Source: Phylloscopus collybita (taxonomy: Eukaryota > Chordata > Aves > Passeriformes > Phylloscopidae). Taken from it: 64,000 bases of DNA. Of this stretch, positions 47,048 through 59,030 are shown piece after piece. A model generated the notes under the pieces. It was not told the origin of the DNA. It searched no databases and saw only the letters and a program-made list of their open reading frames with translations. Each line of letters starts with the position of its first letter. The first letter of the stretch is position 1. The stretch spans positions 2,360,001 through 2,424,000 of the forward strand of contig JAJNNQ010000137.1 in NCBI GenBank assembly GCA_027886175.1. Reading direction: 5' to 3'. The position numbers and the translations under genes were made by a program.

Positions 47048-49441
47048 AAGGTGGCAGGAGATGTTCTGTGGGGTCTGGCCCGGAGCTGCTGCCCAAGAGA
47101 GAGCAGCGAGCGACCCACGGGCTCTGTCAGGCACAAACCTTGAGGCACCTGTGCCAAACGGGGCACAAAATGCAGTTACAGCAGACACAGAGGGTGTTGC
47201 TGCCCTCTCCTGCTGGACCAAGCGCCCCCCTTCCCTCCTCGCCAAAGCCCAGGTGGAGCAGGGTCTCAGTCACAGACACCCCTGTCCCTTCACTGTGAGG
47301 CTCCCAAAAGTGACATCTCTCCAACTTCTGCTCCACACAAAGCCACCACTGCCTTAGCTTAGCAGCTGGGAAAAAAAAACAGGGACCAAGCAACAGGAAC
47401 CCCTTGGGTCCATCCTGAAAAAGGGGAGAATTCAGCTGCAAAAAAAGCTCCTTTTGATGGAGACTTTGCTTGAGGCAAGGAAGCAAGGTCTCAACTCCTG
47501 TCCAGCCCGGCTTTCTCCTCACCCCAGGGCGTAGGGACAGGTTCAGAGCTGCCCTCTGAGTGTTTCCAGCCCTAGGGAAGGGCCAGGATGTTTCAGGAGG
47601 AGGCTGAATTTCTGGGTGGGTGAAGCCACCTCTGCCACAGCGCGTTGCTGCCACCGTGAGCCCAGAGGCGTGGAGTGTTCGCAAGGAACCAGAGGCACCA
47701 GGACAACCGTGAAAACTTCACAATAACTCCCCGGAGCAGGGACTCCTGCTTTTACTTCACTCCTGCGGAAGAGAGGCTGCAAGAAAATCCTCGCTCTGGA
47801 TCCAAAGGATGCAGGAAGGTTTTTGCCAGCGCATCAGCTTTGCCTGTTGTCCTCCTAACGCAGGCTCTGAACCACCCTGACCTGGTTTAGATGCCCCAAA
47901 GAGCAACAGAGGCTGTCCCACCATCCAGAACAAACCTCTAGGGAGACATTTCTGCTATCCCAGAGTTTCTCCAAACATTTTTGCCCTGTTCTTGAGGAAG
48001 GAGAAATCCCTGTGAGAAAGAGCTTCCCCAGACCTCCCCGTCCTTGCTGTGCTCTCTCTGATCTCAGCTCCCAAACCAGTCCCTCCATTCCTTCCTCCAG
48101 GCCATTCTCTTCTCCCCTGTCTCCTCCTGTTCATCATTGTCCCCCTCTCTGGGGACAGTCTGTGGTGGAGCAGAGGGGTCCAGCTGCTGCAGTGGAATCC
48201 AGAGTCACTGAAAAAACCAACACATCCTGAATTCCCCTGATTTAAAAGGCCTTTGGAACAGCAACAGCAGTGCTCTGTCTGTGGCAGGGAGCTGGAAAGG
48301 GAACCAGAAAAGTCTGGAATATTGGTTTCTGCTTTTAACAGCATTATTTCAATAGATGTGAATTCTTTTCCTTGCTTTTTCAATGCTGAGGAAGAGCAGG
48401 GTGGCATGAAGATTTTCCCTCCTTGGGGGGATTGTTCAAAGGCAGAAGCTCCTGGCTCCTGCACAGCCCTGAACAAGGAGCCAGGGTGTTTGGTTTGCAG
48501 CAAAAGTGCTTTTCCTCTCAAGCATCCCACAGGCATTTCAGCTACATGCAGGTAAATGAAGAGTGCAAATTAAACCAGGGCTAGGAAAAAAAATTCTCCA
48601 TCCCTAAATATTAGTCCCTTCACACACCTCAGTGTTCAATATTGCAGCCCCATCAGTTTTCTGGTCACCCGTGGTATCTTTCAGGAGTGTGAGGCACATA
48701 CAAACAGGACAGGAGAGACCAAAATTATTCCTAATGCAAAAATGAAATGGGGAGAAAATCACAACCTTTCACATCAGTCTCAGACATCATAAGAAAGCAG
48801 CAAAAAAAGGGATTTAATTCAGTTCTGCTTTTCCTTCAGGAACAGCCCTTAAACATAAGCACTACCTGTGCTGATTTACCTGGGAACATCAATTAAGCAC
48901 ACTGATTTGCTGTTTGCCTATTAATCCAATTTCTTCATTAGGCAGAAGGGGTTTAGTGAGGGAGCCTTGAGAGGTTCAGTACAGATAAGTCTGGAAAAGC
49001 TCACATGCATTAATGACGTGCAACCGCTGTGCAGGAGGCAGCTGCTGAGGAAAAGCCTCAAACCAAAGAGCAGATCCTGGTCCCAGCACAGAAGTGGGGC
49101 TGGTACCATCTCCTGCCTCTGCAGGGAAGTGAATGTTCCCTGCTGAGCTGTGAAAGGATCCAGGAGGTCCTTTTTTCATACTCTCACTTGAATACTCCAT
49201 ATTTACTCACGGAAACCTCCAAGCAAAGCACCCCTCTGGTTCCTACCAGGGAATCATGTCTGGGGTCACATTTTGTGAGGCACTTGAGCTTAAAGACAAT
49301 CAGTCTGATGGCTGATGACTCCTGTGGCTTTCTGTTTCTGGAGTTATGTGAGTATTTTCAGTTTGGGGTGGGTTTTTTTGTTGTTGCTTTGTGGGTTTTT
49401 TTGTTTTTTTAATTTCTCTTCAAGATTTTGCTCTTGTGGTT
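47048..49441. other. Somewhat GC-richer unique sequence
   Basis: CpG is a little more frequent at 47060-47850 than elsewhere, though far from a CpG island by eye. Minus frames of 185 and 193 codons have no recognisable domain, signal peptide or convincing splice framework. Confidence 0.4.
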
Positions 49442-49775
49442 ATAGAATCCCAGAATGGGTTGGGTTGGAAGGGATCTTAAAGATAATCTTGTTCCAGCCC
49501 CCTGCCACAGGCAAGGGCACCTTCCACTGTCCCAGGTTTCTCCAAGCCCCATCCAACCTGCCCTTGGACACTTCCAGGCATGGGAAGCCACGGCTTCTCT
49601 GGGCAACCTGTGACAGTGTTTCACCACCCTCTGAGTAAAGAATTTATCCATAATATCTAACTTAAACCTGCCTTCCTTCAGTTTAAAACCATTGCCCCTT
49701 GTCCCATCACTATCTGCCTGTTACACAAACTCCCTCTCCCTCCATTCCATGGGCCCCTTCAAGCTGGGGTGAAAG
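49442..49775 (-). mobile_element. CR1 LINE 3' fragment (~335 bp)
   Basis: CCCAGAATGGGTTGGGTTGG, CAGCCCCCTGCCACAGGCAAGG, CATCCAACCTGCCCTTGGAC, AAAACCATTGCCCCTTGTCCC. This follows the CR1 tail on the minus strand through the AAGCCATTCCCCCTTGTCC-like block. Confidence 0.94.
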
Positions 49776-51700
49776 GCTGGGAATTTCAATATTTATGTAG
49801 GTAAAGGTGAAGTTACTGAGAATTGATAGTTTTTGGGTTCCAGAGGAGAGGATGTTGCTCTCCTTTAGCCAAAAATCCCGCTGAGTGGCTGCTCCCAGCA
49901 AAATCCCAGTGTGACCCTTGGTTCCTTCCCTCCCACACGTGAGACTCGAGGTTCCCTGCCACAAAAGGGATTCCTGGCCAAGACATTCCCTCAGGCCCCA
50001 TGACAAGGAAGTTGCCTGCCTGGAAGCATTAGGACTTTTTTAATCACAGCAGCCCAGCAACCTTCTCCCACCTTACAAAACACCTGGAAAAATACCCCTG
50101 TTAGCACAACACGGATCTGCTCCCTCAGCTGTGTCCCAGAGCAGGAAAGGGGCTCTAAATGTAGGTGGGAAGAGTGGGGAGGGGACATCAGGGGGTGTCC
50201 CCTGCAGGGCATGAGGCTCCACTGCCTTTGAAAGTCAACCTGAGCAGCTGTTTAGCTCCAGCAGCCAATTTTTCCCTCTTGCTTGCACTTTCCTGGAGTG
50301 CTTGGTCTGTCTCGCAGAGTGCTTTTATTGCTGAGATGGTTACTTCAGCCTTGTCTCAATTTGCTTTTAGACTAACAAGCAATGTAGCTGCAAATTAAAA
50401 AGATGGAAAACAACAATAACCAAAGCTCTGCCTCTCTCCCCATCCCTCCTCCCTTCCGAGAGGAGGCTGAAAGATTGAAAAGTGAGTCACTGAAAGATCT
50501 TTCTAGGTCACAGAGACCTTTTCTTAATGCACTGTGGATAGAGGAAGGAATGGTTTGTGATTGCTGGGCAGGGGCCTGGGCTCAGATCCTCACCTGGCTA
50601 CAGGCTCACAGTTGTTTTGCATCTATTAATTACAGAACTCCAGGAGATTAATTTATACAAAATGGGTAAACGACTACCCTTTTTCCAGTCTGGCTGCTCA
50701 ATTTAGAAGGTCACGTCTTTGGGGCCCAGATTGCCTTTTCTGGGGAGAGTACAACCCCAGGTACCCATCAACAGGCTATAAATCACAGCCACATGAACTA
50801 CAAGAGCATAAAACACCATTCCCTGGCCCCAAACCCACCATCCTTTATAATTTCAGCCAAAATAAATTTCACTTTTTGGCATTGTGATCACACTGTTTGT
50901 AACTTGGGTGGTTGAACTGTTTGTAGGAAGGGGTTCTTTTCTGAGAGAGCACAGTCCCGGTATCAAAAGGATTTAGAGCACAGACTCTGTTCTTGAAGTC
51001 TGAAACAGAAATTATGAGCTCAAGGAAAGATTCAGTAGGGATCCATTTTTGGTAGGAAAGGGAGAGAATTTGAAGTTATAAATCCTGACTCCATGTCAGC
51101 TTCCCATCCCTGCAGAACCACCAAAATTTTGGCTAAATGGAAACGACCAAGGGAACATCAGCTGAGCATGAGATGGGTGTGGGTTGGACAGTGGAGGTGG
51201 GATTATTTAGGAAAACATAAAAGGCATTAACAGGCTAATGGGCAGGACTGTGGAGTTAAAATATTGGATGACTGGGAAAAGCTCCCCAAACAATCTCTTG
51301 GATGTTTGACTGTTTTCAAAGGGAAATGCTGGAAGCAAGCTGCTCCTGGAGATATTTTCAGCTTTGGGGAGGCCAAACACTGTAGGGCATGGTGAAGGAA
51401 ATATTTGCATTAGCTGGGAGGGACAGCTCTTTTCCTAGCATTATTTATCTGCTCTGCTCCTCTCCCAGGAACATTTTCTCCCTCCTTGGCTTTGAAGGCT
51501 GTGACACAGGAGATGCCCCACTGTGCAGAGAAATGTCCCCAGGGTGATTCACAACCCTCCACATCCCCCAGAAGTGGAATTTGCAGCATGCTGGGCCTCA
51601 GGATGGCATCTCTCTTGGGCTGGGCTTTGGAAATTGTTGATGGATCTACAACCTCTGTTCTCTGTATTGTAGGAAGGGCCAGAGAAGTTGAAGACCAGGA
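49776..51700. other. Unique non-coding sequence
   Basis: Nothing is recognised here. Open frames are short. Confidence 0.5.
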
Positions 51701-52190
51701 ACCACAAAATGGTTTGGGTTGGAGGGACCTTAAAGCCCATCCAGTTCCACCCCCTGCCATGGGCAGGGACACCTTCCACTGCCCCAGGGTGCTCCAAGCC
51801 CTGTCCAGCCTGGCCTTGGGCACTTCCAAAGATCCAGGGACAGACACAGCTTCTCTGGGCACCCTGTGCCAGGACCTCCCCACCCTCACAGGGAAGAATT
51901 TCCACCCGAAATCTAACCCCAGCCTACCTTCTGTCAGTTTAAAGCCATTCCCATTTGTTCTGTCCCTCCAGGGCCTTGCCCAAAGTCTGTCCTCAGCTCT
52001 CCTGGAGCCCCTTTAGGTACTGGAAGAGGCTCTAAGTTCTTTCTGGAGCCTTCTCCAGGTTGAAGTCCTATGGTTCTCCATAGGTTCTCCAGCCCTATGA
52101 TCAGCTTAGTGGTTTCCTCTGGAGTTGTTCCAACAGGTCCAAATCCTTCTTGCAGTGAGGCCCAGGAGCTGGGTGCAGAGAAACCTCTGA
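51701..52190 (-). mobile_element. CR1 LINE 3' fragment (~490 bp)
   Basis: This is the longest minus-strand CR1 in the window. AAAATGGTTTGGGTTGGAGG, CCTGCCATGGGCAGGGACACC, CCCTCACAGGGAAGAATTTCC, GGTACTGGAAGAGGCTCTAAG, and GATCAGCTTAGTGGTTTCCTC reach into the C-terminal coding region of CR1 ORF2, which is no longer open. It contains a small internal duplication, GGTTCTCCATAGGTTCTCCAG. Confidence 0.95.
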
Positions 52191-54097
52191 ATCCTGATGG
52201 CAGTGTTAGAGAGAAAGGGAAACCTGGGAGTTCAGAAAGCCATTTGCAAATCTTCACCTCTTCTTACCCACACTCACTGCACGACCAGTGCTGTGTTCAG
52301 CACACCCACTTCAGCATCTCCTCTCAGGAGCAGGGCACAGGGGTTTGAACCCTCCCTAACTGCCTGTGTCACGAAGAAGAAGCACTTTTATTTTTCTGCT
52401 GGGTTGACTGAGACGCAGAGCACTGAACTCTGTGTTCTTACACAGCTTCTCTCCAAATCTCAGCATCAAATGGGATCAGCAAGCAGAGCTTAAAAGGACT
52501 TGGAGATTATCTAAACCCTCCCCTCTGCTCAAAGCCAAGACCCTCTGTTATTCCCAACTATTCCTCATATCAGTTGTTTATTGTTTTTAGAAGATCCAGT
52601 ATTAAAAAATGTCCAGTTCATCTGCATTTTCCCCTTATTCCTGGATTTTAATTAAGCTAGATGTGCATTTCCTCTCACTTCTGTATCTCTCTATTCTTTG
52701 AAGCATAGGAAAAAAAACCAAGGAGAGACACAAGGTTTCTTAATTGTCCAAAGATGCCACTGACAAATTGGTTCGTTTCTACTGACTCTCAGTTTCACTG
52801 CCTTTTTTTTTCCCCCCGCAGAAGAAAAGGCCATGACAGAGGAATATTTATGAGCCTGCACAATGGGGAAATGGCTTGTAAAAGTATCTACAGCAAAGCA
52901 CAGCACAGACATGTCTATTTGCTAAGGAGCAGGACCAAGTTACTGAATCTGGGGAGCCACTGATGTATGCAGTAATAGAGTGAAATCAAGCTCCAGAATA
53001 AAATGTGCAGTCAGGCAGAGACCCAAATGAAATGCCATTGCGGGGTACAAATGAAAAATTATCAAAGGATAAAATGAAACCCATCAAAACACAATGTCCT
53101 TCACTTTGTTGTTTTTATTCTAATTCAGAAACATTCGGGTTTCATCTCCAGCCAGGCCCTAAACAGAGGCAGGCTTGCATGTTGTATTTCAGGCGTTCTT
53201 TCCTCGCTCTTTTGTTCTTCAATTTCTCTTTTTAATTCAATTTTTTTTTTAAGTGAACCCTAAGAAGGCAAAATAAATAAATAAATAAATCTGCCTTTGT
53301 TTCTAATCTGAGCAGTTTGCCCTTTGCCTGCAGGCTCTGCCCTCAAACCCCAACCCATATTTTGACCTTTCTCCCTGACCTCCCACATCCCCGTGGCTTT
53401 GCCTTGAGCATCCTGGTGTTAAATCCAGAGCCTGGGTTGGGACAAGAGGGTCTGTGAAAAAGAGATATCCAGGTTTTCTTTCCCTAGAGGATGATCCACC
53501 TGGTCCCTATTATCTCTTTCTCCTCTGCCCTCCATGTTTAAAAAGTGTAATTGCCTCAGTTTTAAACACTCACAAATGATTTTCCCTTTGCCATGGATGC
53601 CAGCTGCAGAGATCTTTCACTTGCTGAGTGGTCAAGCTCTCTGCTCTGGGAAATCACCCCCTGCACCCCCCTAAGGGACTTAGAGAGAGGAATGCAGTGG
53701 CTTTTTACACCATCCTGCAGTGATTAGGCTGAATCCTTTACTGAAGCACTGGATTTCCAGGTCTGGGCACCAGCCTTGTAGCACTGACAGACATTGCTGC
53801 TGCCTCCCTGGGGCAAGGAGAAGAAAATTGGCTGTGTTGTACTAAACAGAGAAGGCAAATTATTTCCTAGAGGTGATTTAACTAATCAAGCACAGTCAGA
53901 AGGTACAGATGTCCTTTCCTCTCTCTGTGCATCACCAAGGATGCAGGCTGGGTGCAAGACATGCATGAAGTGATGGCAAACAGCTCTGCTTTGGGTATTT
54001 TTCACATGCTGTTCCTGAGATCATTTGGGTGGAGCTCTAGTGGGGTGTACCTGGGAAATTTGGTGTTGGTAAGCAAAACCAAAGAGATTTTAGAGAT
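52191..54097. other. Unique non-coding sequence
   Basis: No gene is recognised. A short (AAAT)n run lies at 53271-53290. Confidence 0.5.
53271..53290. repeat. (AAAT)n microsatellite
   Basis: Five AAAT units. Confidence 0.9.
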
Positions 54098-54338
54098 TTA
54101 GAGGGTAGATTCAGACTGGATATCAGGAAGAAATTGTTCCCTGTGAGGATGGGGAAGCCCTGGCACAGGGTGCCCAGAGAAGCTGTGGCTGCCCCTGGAT
54201 CCTTGGAAGTGTCCAAGGCCAGGTTGGATGGGGCTTGGAGCACCCTGGGATAGTGGAAGGTGTCCCTGCCCATGGCAGGGGGTGGGACTGAATGGGTTTT
54301 CAGTTGCCTTCCAACCCAAACCTATCTGTGATTCTCTG
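54098..54338 (+). mobile_element. CR1 LINE 3' fragment (~240 bp)
   Basis: GGGTAGATTCAGACTGGATATC, GCCCTGGCACAGGGTGCCC, GTCCAAGGCCAGGTTGGATG, GTCCCTGCCCATGGCAGGGG, CTTCCAACCCAAACC. Sense strand, ending near TGATTCTCTG. Confidence 0.95.
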
Positions 54339-55451
54339 TTTGGTTTGGGGCAAAAACCCCTCTGTTGCAGAATGTGGGGAGGCTTCCCAGTCTGGGTTGC
54401 TGAGGAAAGCCCAAAAGCTGATGTCCATCAGACACAAGGAAAGATTAAAAGGATCTGATCAGCACATCTTGTTCCAGCTCAGGCCAATCACGCTTCAATT
54501 CACCACAGAAAATCTCTCTGTTGAAATCCAGGCTTAGAATACGTGGAGTTATTTCCCATCAAGGTTTTTTACCCTGGGGGCATTCAGAAACATCACCCCA
54601 GAAAGTTCCCAGCAGCTGCCCCTCTTTAAACATGCTTCTTCAAATCTTATTTTTTCCATACTCCTTTCCTAGCTGAGGCATTCAGATATTCTGCTCTTTT
54701 TGACCACATGGATCATTTCAAGCACACATTATTGCGTTGCTATGGTTATATTAGGATTGCAGTTTCCCTTTGTATTTGATTCAAACCCGAAATGAGTTCT
54801 TCCTACATAACCAGTTTTCTAATATAGAGATATCACAATTGTGGGGAGGGTTTTTGTTTTTTTTTTTTTTTTGCAGCCGATATCAAACATCATTTCAACA
54901 TTTCAATGTAATGGAAAGGCTGATGTGTCCCAGCCAATGCAAAATTCAATCCACCCTCGGAAGGAAATTTTGTCATCAGTTAAAATTTGGCTGCTTAACT
55001 TTTAGATGAGTAAAATTAGAGGAGATGGATGCTGGTGGAAGCACTGAAAATATGATATTTCCGAGAGAACACACCTCTGCAAGAGTGCAGAAGATGAATC
55101 GTGAACAGTCATTGCAAAAAGGGGCAAAATTATTTAAACCCCTTTCGTTTGGGTTGATTTCTTAATTAACACAAGTCCCAGCATCGGATTTGGGAGAAAG
55201 AACAATTTTTGCCAGAGATTCAAAATTCTGTACCTCCTTCCTAAGGTGAAAATGCTCACAGAAAGTAGCTATGAGACTCCTGCAAACTTTCTGGAACAAA
55301 ACTGAAGGAAAATGTGGATTGGTAAAGCAATTTTGAAGACCAAAGATTAATCTGAGAGAAAGATACTGATAAAAACACAAAACCCTTTTAAGAGCCAGGC
55401 TTAAAATTAAGGGTACAGGAGCAGATTTTAAGCATCTTTCTTGTACATCAT
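54339..55451. other. Unique non-coding sequence
   Basis: No gene is recognised. It contains a T-rich run (54851-54872). Confidence 0.5.
54851..54872. repeat. Poly-T run
   Basis: 22 bases, all T except one G near the start. Confidence 0.9.
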
Positions 55452-55652
55452 GGGAAGGGAAGGGAAGGGAAGGGAAGGGAAGGGAAGGGAAGGGAAGGGA
55501 AGGGAAGGGAAGGGAAGGGAAGGGAAGGGAAGGGAAGGGAAGGGAAGGGAAGGGAAGGGAAGGGAAGGGAAGGGAAGGGAAGGGAAGGGAAGGGAAGGGA
55601 AGGGAAGGGAAGGGAAGGGAAGGGAAGGGAAGGGAAGGGAAGGGAAGGGAAG
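55452..55652. repeat. (GGGAA)n microsatellite, about 40 units
   Basis: About 200 bp of near-perfect GGGAA. Every four units satisfy the G3-N2-G3-N2-G3-N2-G3 quadruplex pattern, so the plus strand could form about ten quadruplexes in series. It is also an uninterrupted purine tract. The long open frames over it (Ser-Leu-Pro-Phe-Pro or Gly-Arg-Glu-Gly-Lys repeats) are artefacts of a stop-free pentanucleotide. Confidence 0.98.
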
Positions 55653-55899
55653 ACAGAGGGACCACTACTGACAGTTGTTCCCATCACAAAAACTTCACTC
55701 ACTGCCTGGCCAGCATCCTTGTTCAGGGATAGGATATGCAAGAGTATCATGTTCCATTTGCCTGCCTGGAAATCATTAGCCACCAGTTGCTGAGGTGGGA
55801 TAGACCCAGCACCAGCCTGAGTCCCTGAGCAGGGCTGCTCCATCCCAGGGTCTTTGGGGAGTGACTCCTGAGGCTCCTGGGGACTCCTCTTTCTGTTCA
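55653..55899. other. Unique sequence between microsatellite and CR1
   Basis: Nothing is recognised here. Confidence 0.5.
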
Positions 55900-56086
55900 A
55901 GGGTGGGGAGGCACAGGGTGCCCAGAGAAGCTGTGACTGCCCCTGCATCCCTGAAAGTGTCCAAGGCCAGGCTGGACAGTGCTTGGAGCAGCCTGGGACA
56001 GTGGCAGCTGTCCCTGCCCATGGCAAGGGGTTGGAATGAGATGATCTTTAAGGTCCCTTCCAACCCAAACCATTCCATTTTTCCAC
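55900..56086 (+). mobile_element. CR1 LINE 3' fragment (~190 bp)
   Basis: GGCACAGGGTGCCCAGAGAAG, GTCCAAGGCCAGGCTGGACAG, GTCCCTGCCCATGGCAAGGG, GGTCCCTTCCAACCCAAACC. Sense strand. Confidence 0.95.
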
Positions 56087-56812
56087 AATGACCGTGCAGT
56101 GCAAAACCCCAGGGCTCCTCCTCTTCCATCCTTGCAGCTCGGTGGTGTTCAACACCAACACCTCCCATCCCAGCCGCCCTCCAGGCCCTCTTTTGGGGTC
56201 AGCCTGAGCTGTGGAGATATAAAATAGGGGCAATCAGTGCAAGAGGCACGCTGAAGGCAGCGCTGCTTTATTCCTTGCCCCATCTCCCCCTCCTCCTCCT
56301 CAGCCAGGAACACCCAGCACCGATGCACGGGCTTCTCCTGCCCTCAGCTGGCTGCTCTCCGCAGTGCTAAGTGCTCGGTTTCCAAAATCCCAGCCACCTC
56401 CAAGTCAGGAAGAAGAGAAGAATTCATCTCAGCATCGTTCTAGCACCGTTTGATGCCGCTTCCCTCTCCAAACTTGATGAACAGAGGCACAACCAGAGCT
56501 GGGAGCATCAGAGCAGAGACAAGCTGAGCTTTCCATGATGGTTAACTCTTAATTCCAGCGTCACAGCTAGCAGGGAAAGCACTGGAAATGTGGGAAGAGC
56601 TTAGAAGACAGAGGTCTGACTTGTAAAATGTTGATGGCAAACAGAGAAGGAGGGATTTACCCTTGATAAGGGGGTCGGTAGTGTGGGCTCCCAGAACACG
56701 GGGCATTAAACTGGGTGGGATCAACTCCTGGGCAAAGAGGAAGGGGAAAAAAAATCCCTTCCACAGAACAGGATGTTCTATGAGGTGAGTTACTCTGGCA
56801 TTGCAACCATAA
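56087..56812. other. Unique non-coding sequence
   Basis: Nothing is recognised here. Confidence 0.5.
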
Positions 56813-57067
56813 AATCACAGAATATCCTGAGTTGGAGACCTACAGACATCATCCAGCCCATCTCCTGGCCCCGCACAGACACCCCAACAATCCCACCCTG
56901 AGCATCCGTGGGAGCATTGTCCAAACTCTCCTGGAGCTCTGGGAGCTTCGGGGCTGTGCCCATTGCCTGGGGAGCCTGGGCAGTGCCCAGCACCCTCTAG
57001 GGGCAGAAACTTATCCTGATATCCAGCCTAAACCTCCTCTGGCACAGCTCCAGCCATTCCCTCAGGA
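56813..57067 (-). mobile_element. CR1 LINE 3' fragment, divergent subfamily
   Basis: AATCACAGAATATCCTGAGTTGG, CCAACAATCCCACCCTGAGC, GGGAGCATTGTCCAAACTC, CTGATATCCAGCCTAAACCTC. Same subfamily as 37992-38167 but better preserved. Minus strand. Confidence 0.88.
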
Positions 57068-57208
57068 AGCATCACTCAGCCCATGACTGAATGATCAGCA
57101 GTGCTCTTATTTAATGTCACTGTGATGTCATGGGACTGAGAGGACATGCTGTACCCTCCTGGCTGCTTGTGGCTGCTTAATTTAATGATTAAAAAGTTTC
57201 TTAAAGAC

Positions 57209-57239
57209 TTTTTTTTTTTCTTTTCTTTTTTTTTTTTTT
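57209..57239. repeat. T-rich tract
   Basis: 31 bases of T with two C. Confidence 0.9.
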
Positions 57240-57344
57240 AGAGCAAATTACCAGGAAAATGGAAGCGTCTTTCAGGTGGGTTTTGTCATGTTGGGTTGTT
57301 TAGGAAACTTGCCAACTTAGGTTTCTGCAATAAAGCTTTGCAAG

Positions 57345-57515
57345 GGTTGTGTAGTGGAAGGAACACTATGAACTCGACAGTCAGAAATCCATAATTCCAA
57401 CACCTCAAACAAGCTCCTCAGGGCTCATTTGTTTTCCTCACAGATCCTTTCCCCCGTGCCTCAGTTTCCCTCACCTGTGGAATGGAGATGCTCTGCTTCT
57501 CTTACAGGCACAGCG
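57345..57515 (+). mobile_element. Possible ancient MIR-type SINE
   Basis: GTGCCTCAGTTTCCCTCACC then TGTGGAATGGAGATGCTCTGC matches the MIR core GCCTCAGTTTCC-TCATCTGTAAAATGGGGAT. Upstream, GTGTAGTGGAAGGAACACTATGAACTC loosely fits the tRNA-like head. The resemblance is weak and needs a profile search. Confidence 0.4.
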
Positions 57516-58150
57516 GGGTAAACCAGCAGAGACCTGGACTGGCTCTGCCATTTCTAAGGACATTCATACTTTCTGCAGATGTGCAAGGGGTAGGGGCTCA
57601 TCCCTGGCTGATTCCTCATTTCTGCAGAGGAGAACTGATACCTTTTCCTCTGACAAAGACCTCAGCTGGATCAGCCACGGCAGAGTCTGACACAGAAGGG
57701 TCCCTGCACTCATCTGTGTCATTTCTTCATCCCACCTACCCCCAGCAGGCGTGTCTGCAAAGGAACAGGAGTGTTGCTGTGTAAGAAGCAGCTGAGATCC
57801 CTCCCTACAGCTTCACAATCTGGGATTGTCACCAAGGAGAGGAGAGGACAATGTCCACCAGTGCCCAAGCAGCCAGGGGTTATAGGCAGGAGTGGCTGCC
57901 ACCACTTTTCCTACAGCTACGTCCCTGCTCCCCTCTGACTCTTCTGGAAACCTCACAGCTGGAAGTGAGGGGAGAAAACATGAAGATGTCCTTGGGGAAA
58001 GCATGGCAGGAGAGAGGGGCTAAGGAGGGGAACAAAAGCTGCTCCACCTTTATAAGCAAAAAAACTGCCTGGGGATGCCATGAGCATCTTCCTGCTGGGG
58101 ACACAGCTGAATTTTCTCCAAACAAAAGCTCTTCAGGAGCATTCTCTACC
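57516..58150. other. Unique non-coding sequence
   Basis: Nothing is recognised here. Confidence 0.5.
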
Positions 58151-58332
58151 CTGGGGAAGGCCCTGGCACAGGGTGCCCAGAGAAGCTGTGGCTGCCCCTG
58201 GATCCCTGCAAGTGTCCAAGGTTGGACAGGGCTTCAAGATGGAGTTTTGAAGGTGTCCCTGCCCATGGCAGGAACCTGGAACTAGGTTCTTTAAGGTCCC
58301 ATCCAACCCCAACTGTTCTGTGGTTCTGTGGT
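58151..58332 (+). mobile_element. CR1 LINE 3' fragment with small internal loss
   Basis: CCCTGGCACAGGGTGCCCAG, GCTGCCCCTGGATCCCTGCA, GGTGTCCCTGCCCATGGCAGG, AAGGTCCCATCCAACCCC. Its end shows two TTCTGTGG tail units. The block between GGTTGGACAGGG and AAGGTGTCC is shortened against other copies. Confidence 0.93.
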
Positions 58333-58943
58333 TTCTGGAGGTTTTCCCCATGCCTGTTTTCAAGGGTGCAGCAGGACACAGCAAGGTAACAGCAAAGGCA
58401 GAGGCTGCACAGAAGTTTCAGTACCTTTGGGGAAAAAAAACAAACCTGTGACATGAGCAAGTTTCTTCATCACAGGCACCTGCTGAGATGTGATCTTGCT
58501 TTGCTTTGGGAAACTGCTTTGATGTTTTTGCTTGTGATTCTTTGGTGTTTTTTTGGTTTGGTTTGGTTTCGTTTTTTGTGTTGGATTTTTCATTGGTTTT
58601 AATTTGACCAACACTAATTCAGAGTGTTTCCTTCCTAAATTAACTTTGGGAGAGGGCTATTCCTTCGCTCACCTCTTGAGTCCTCAGTGTCCCTGGCTGG
58701 AATGCAGATGTGACCCAGGGAATGCCCCTCCAGAGTTTATCTTTCCCAGGGAATCCCCTAAACTCGGGAAAGCCGAGTCAGAAAGGGATCTTTTGCGAAT
58801 TCTGCCACGCGAGGGCAGCCTCTTCCACCTTCCCGTGTTAAAAATCTTCCCAAATCCAGGATAAAAGGCTCTTTAGTTTGTTTGCAGTCCCTCGATGATA
58901 ATATTGCTGCGGTGACACCGGCTGCTGGCTGATTTTCAACGGG
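58333..58943. other. Unique sequence with a CTCF-like motif
   Basis: No gene is recognised. CCACGCGAGGGCAG at 58805-58818 resembles a CTCF core with about two mismatches; occupancy cannot be inferred. Confidence 0.35.
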
Positions 58944-59013
58944 AGTTGTACAAACAGTTGGACTTGATGATCTTAAGGGTGCCTTCCAACCTAAATGACA
59001 CTAATATTCTGTG
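58944..59013 (+). mobile_element. CR1 LINE 3'-end fragment (~70 bp)
   Basis: CAGTTGGACTTGATGATCTT, AAGGGTGCCTTCCAACCTAA, ATGACACTAATATTCTGTG. Sense tail, severely 5'-truncated. Confidence 0.9.
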
Positions 59014-59030
59014 AAACGTCGTTCTATTAT

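Noticed and set aside
46562..47245. 227-codon minus-strand open frame, the longest non-microsatellite frame
   Set aside because: It has no recognisable domain, crosses a 23-bp minisatellite, overlaps other long frames on both strands, and sits in a slightly GC-richer area where stops are rarer by chance.
47955..48536. 193-codon minus-strand open frame
   Set aside because: No domain, no signal or periodicity, and competing open frames on the opposite strand.
51486..52016. 176-codon plus-strand frame
   Set aside because: Most of it is the antisense of a CR1 fragment.
55162..56026. Long minus-strand open frames of 167 and 192 codons with Ser-Leu-Pro-Phe-Pro repeats
   Set aside because: They arise because the pentanucleotide GGGAA has no stop codon in any phase; the flanks are unique DNA and CR1.
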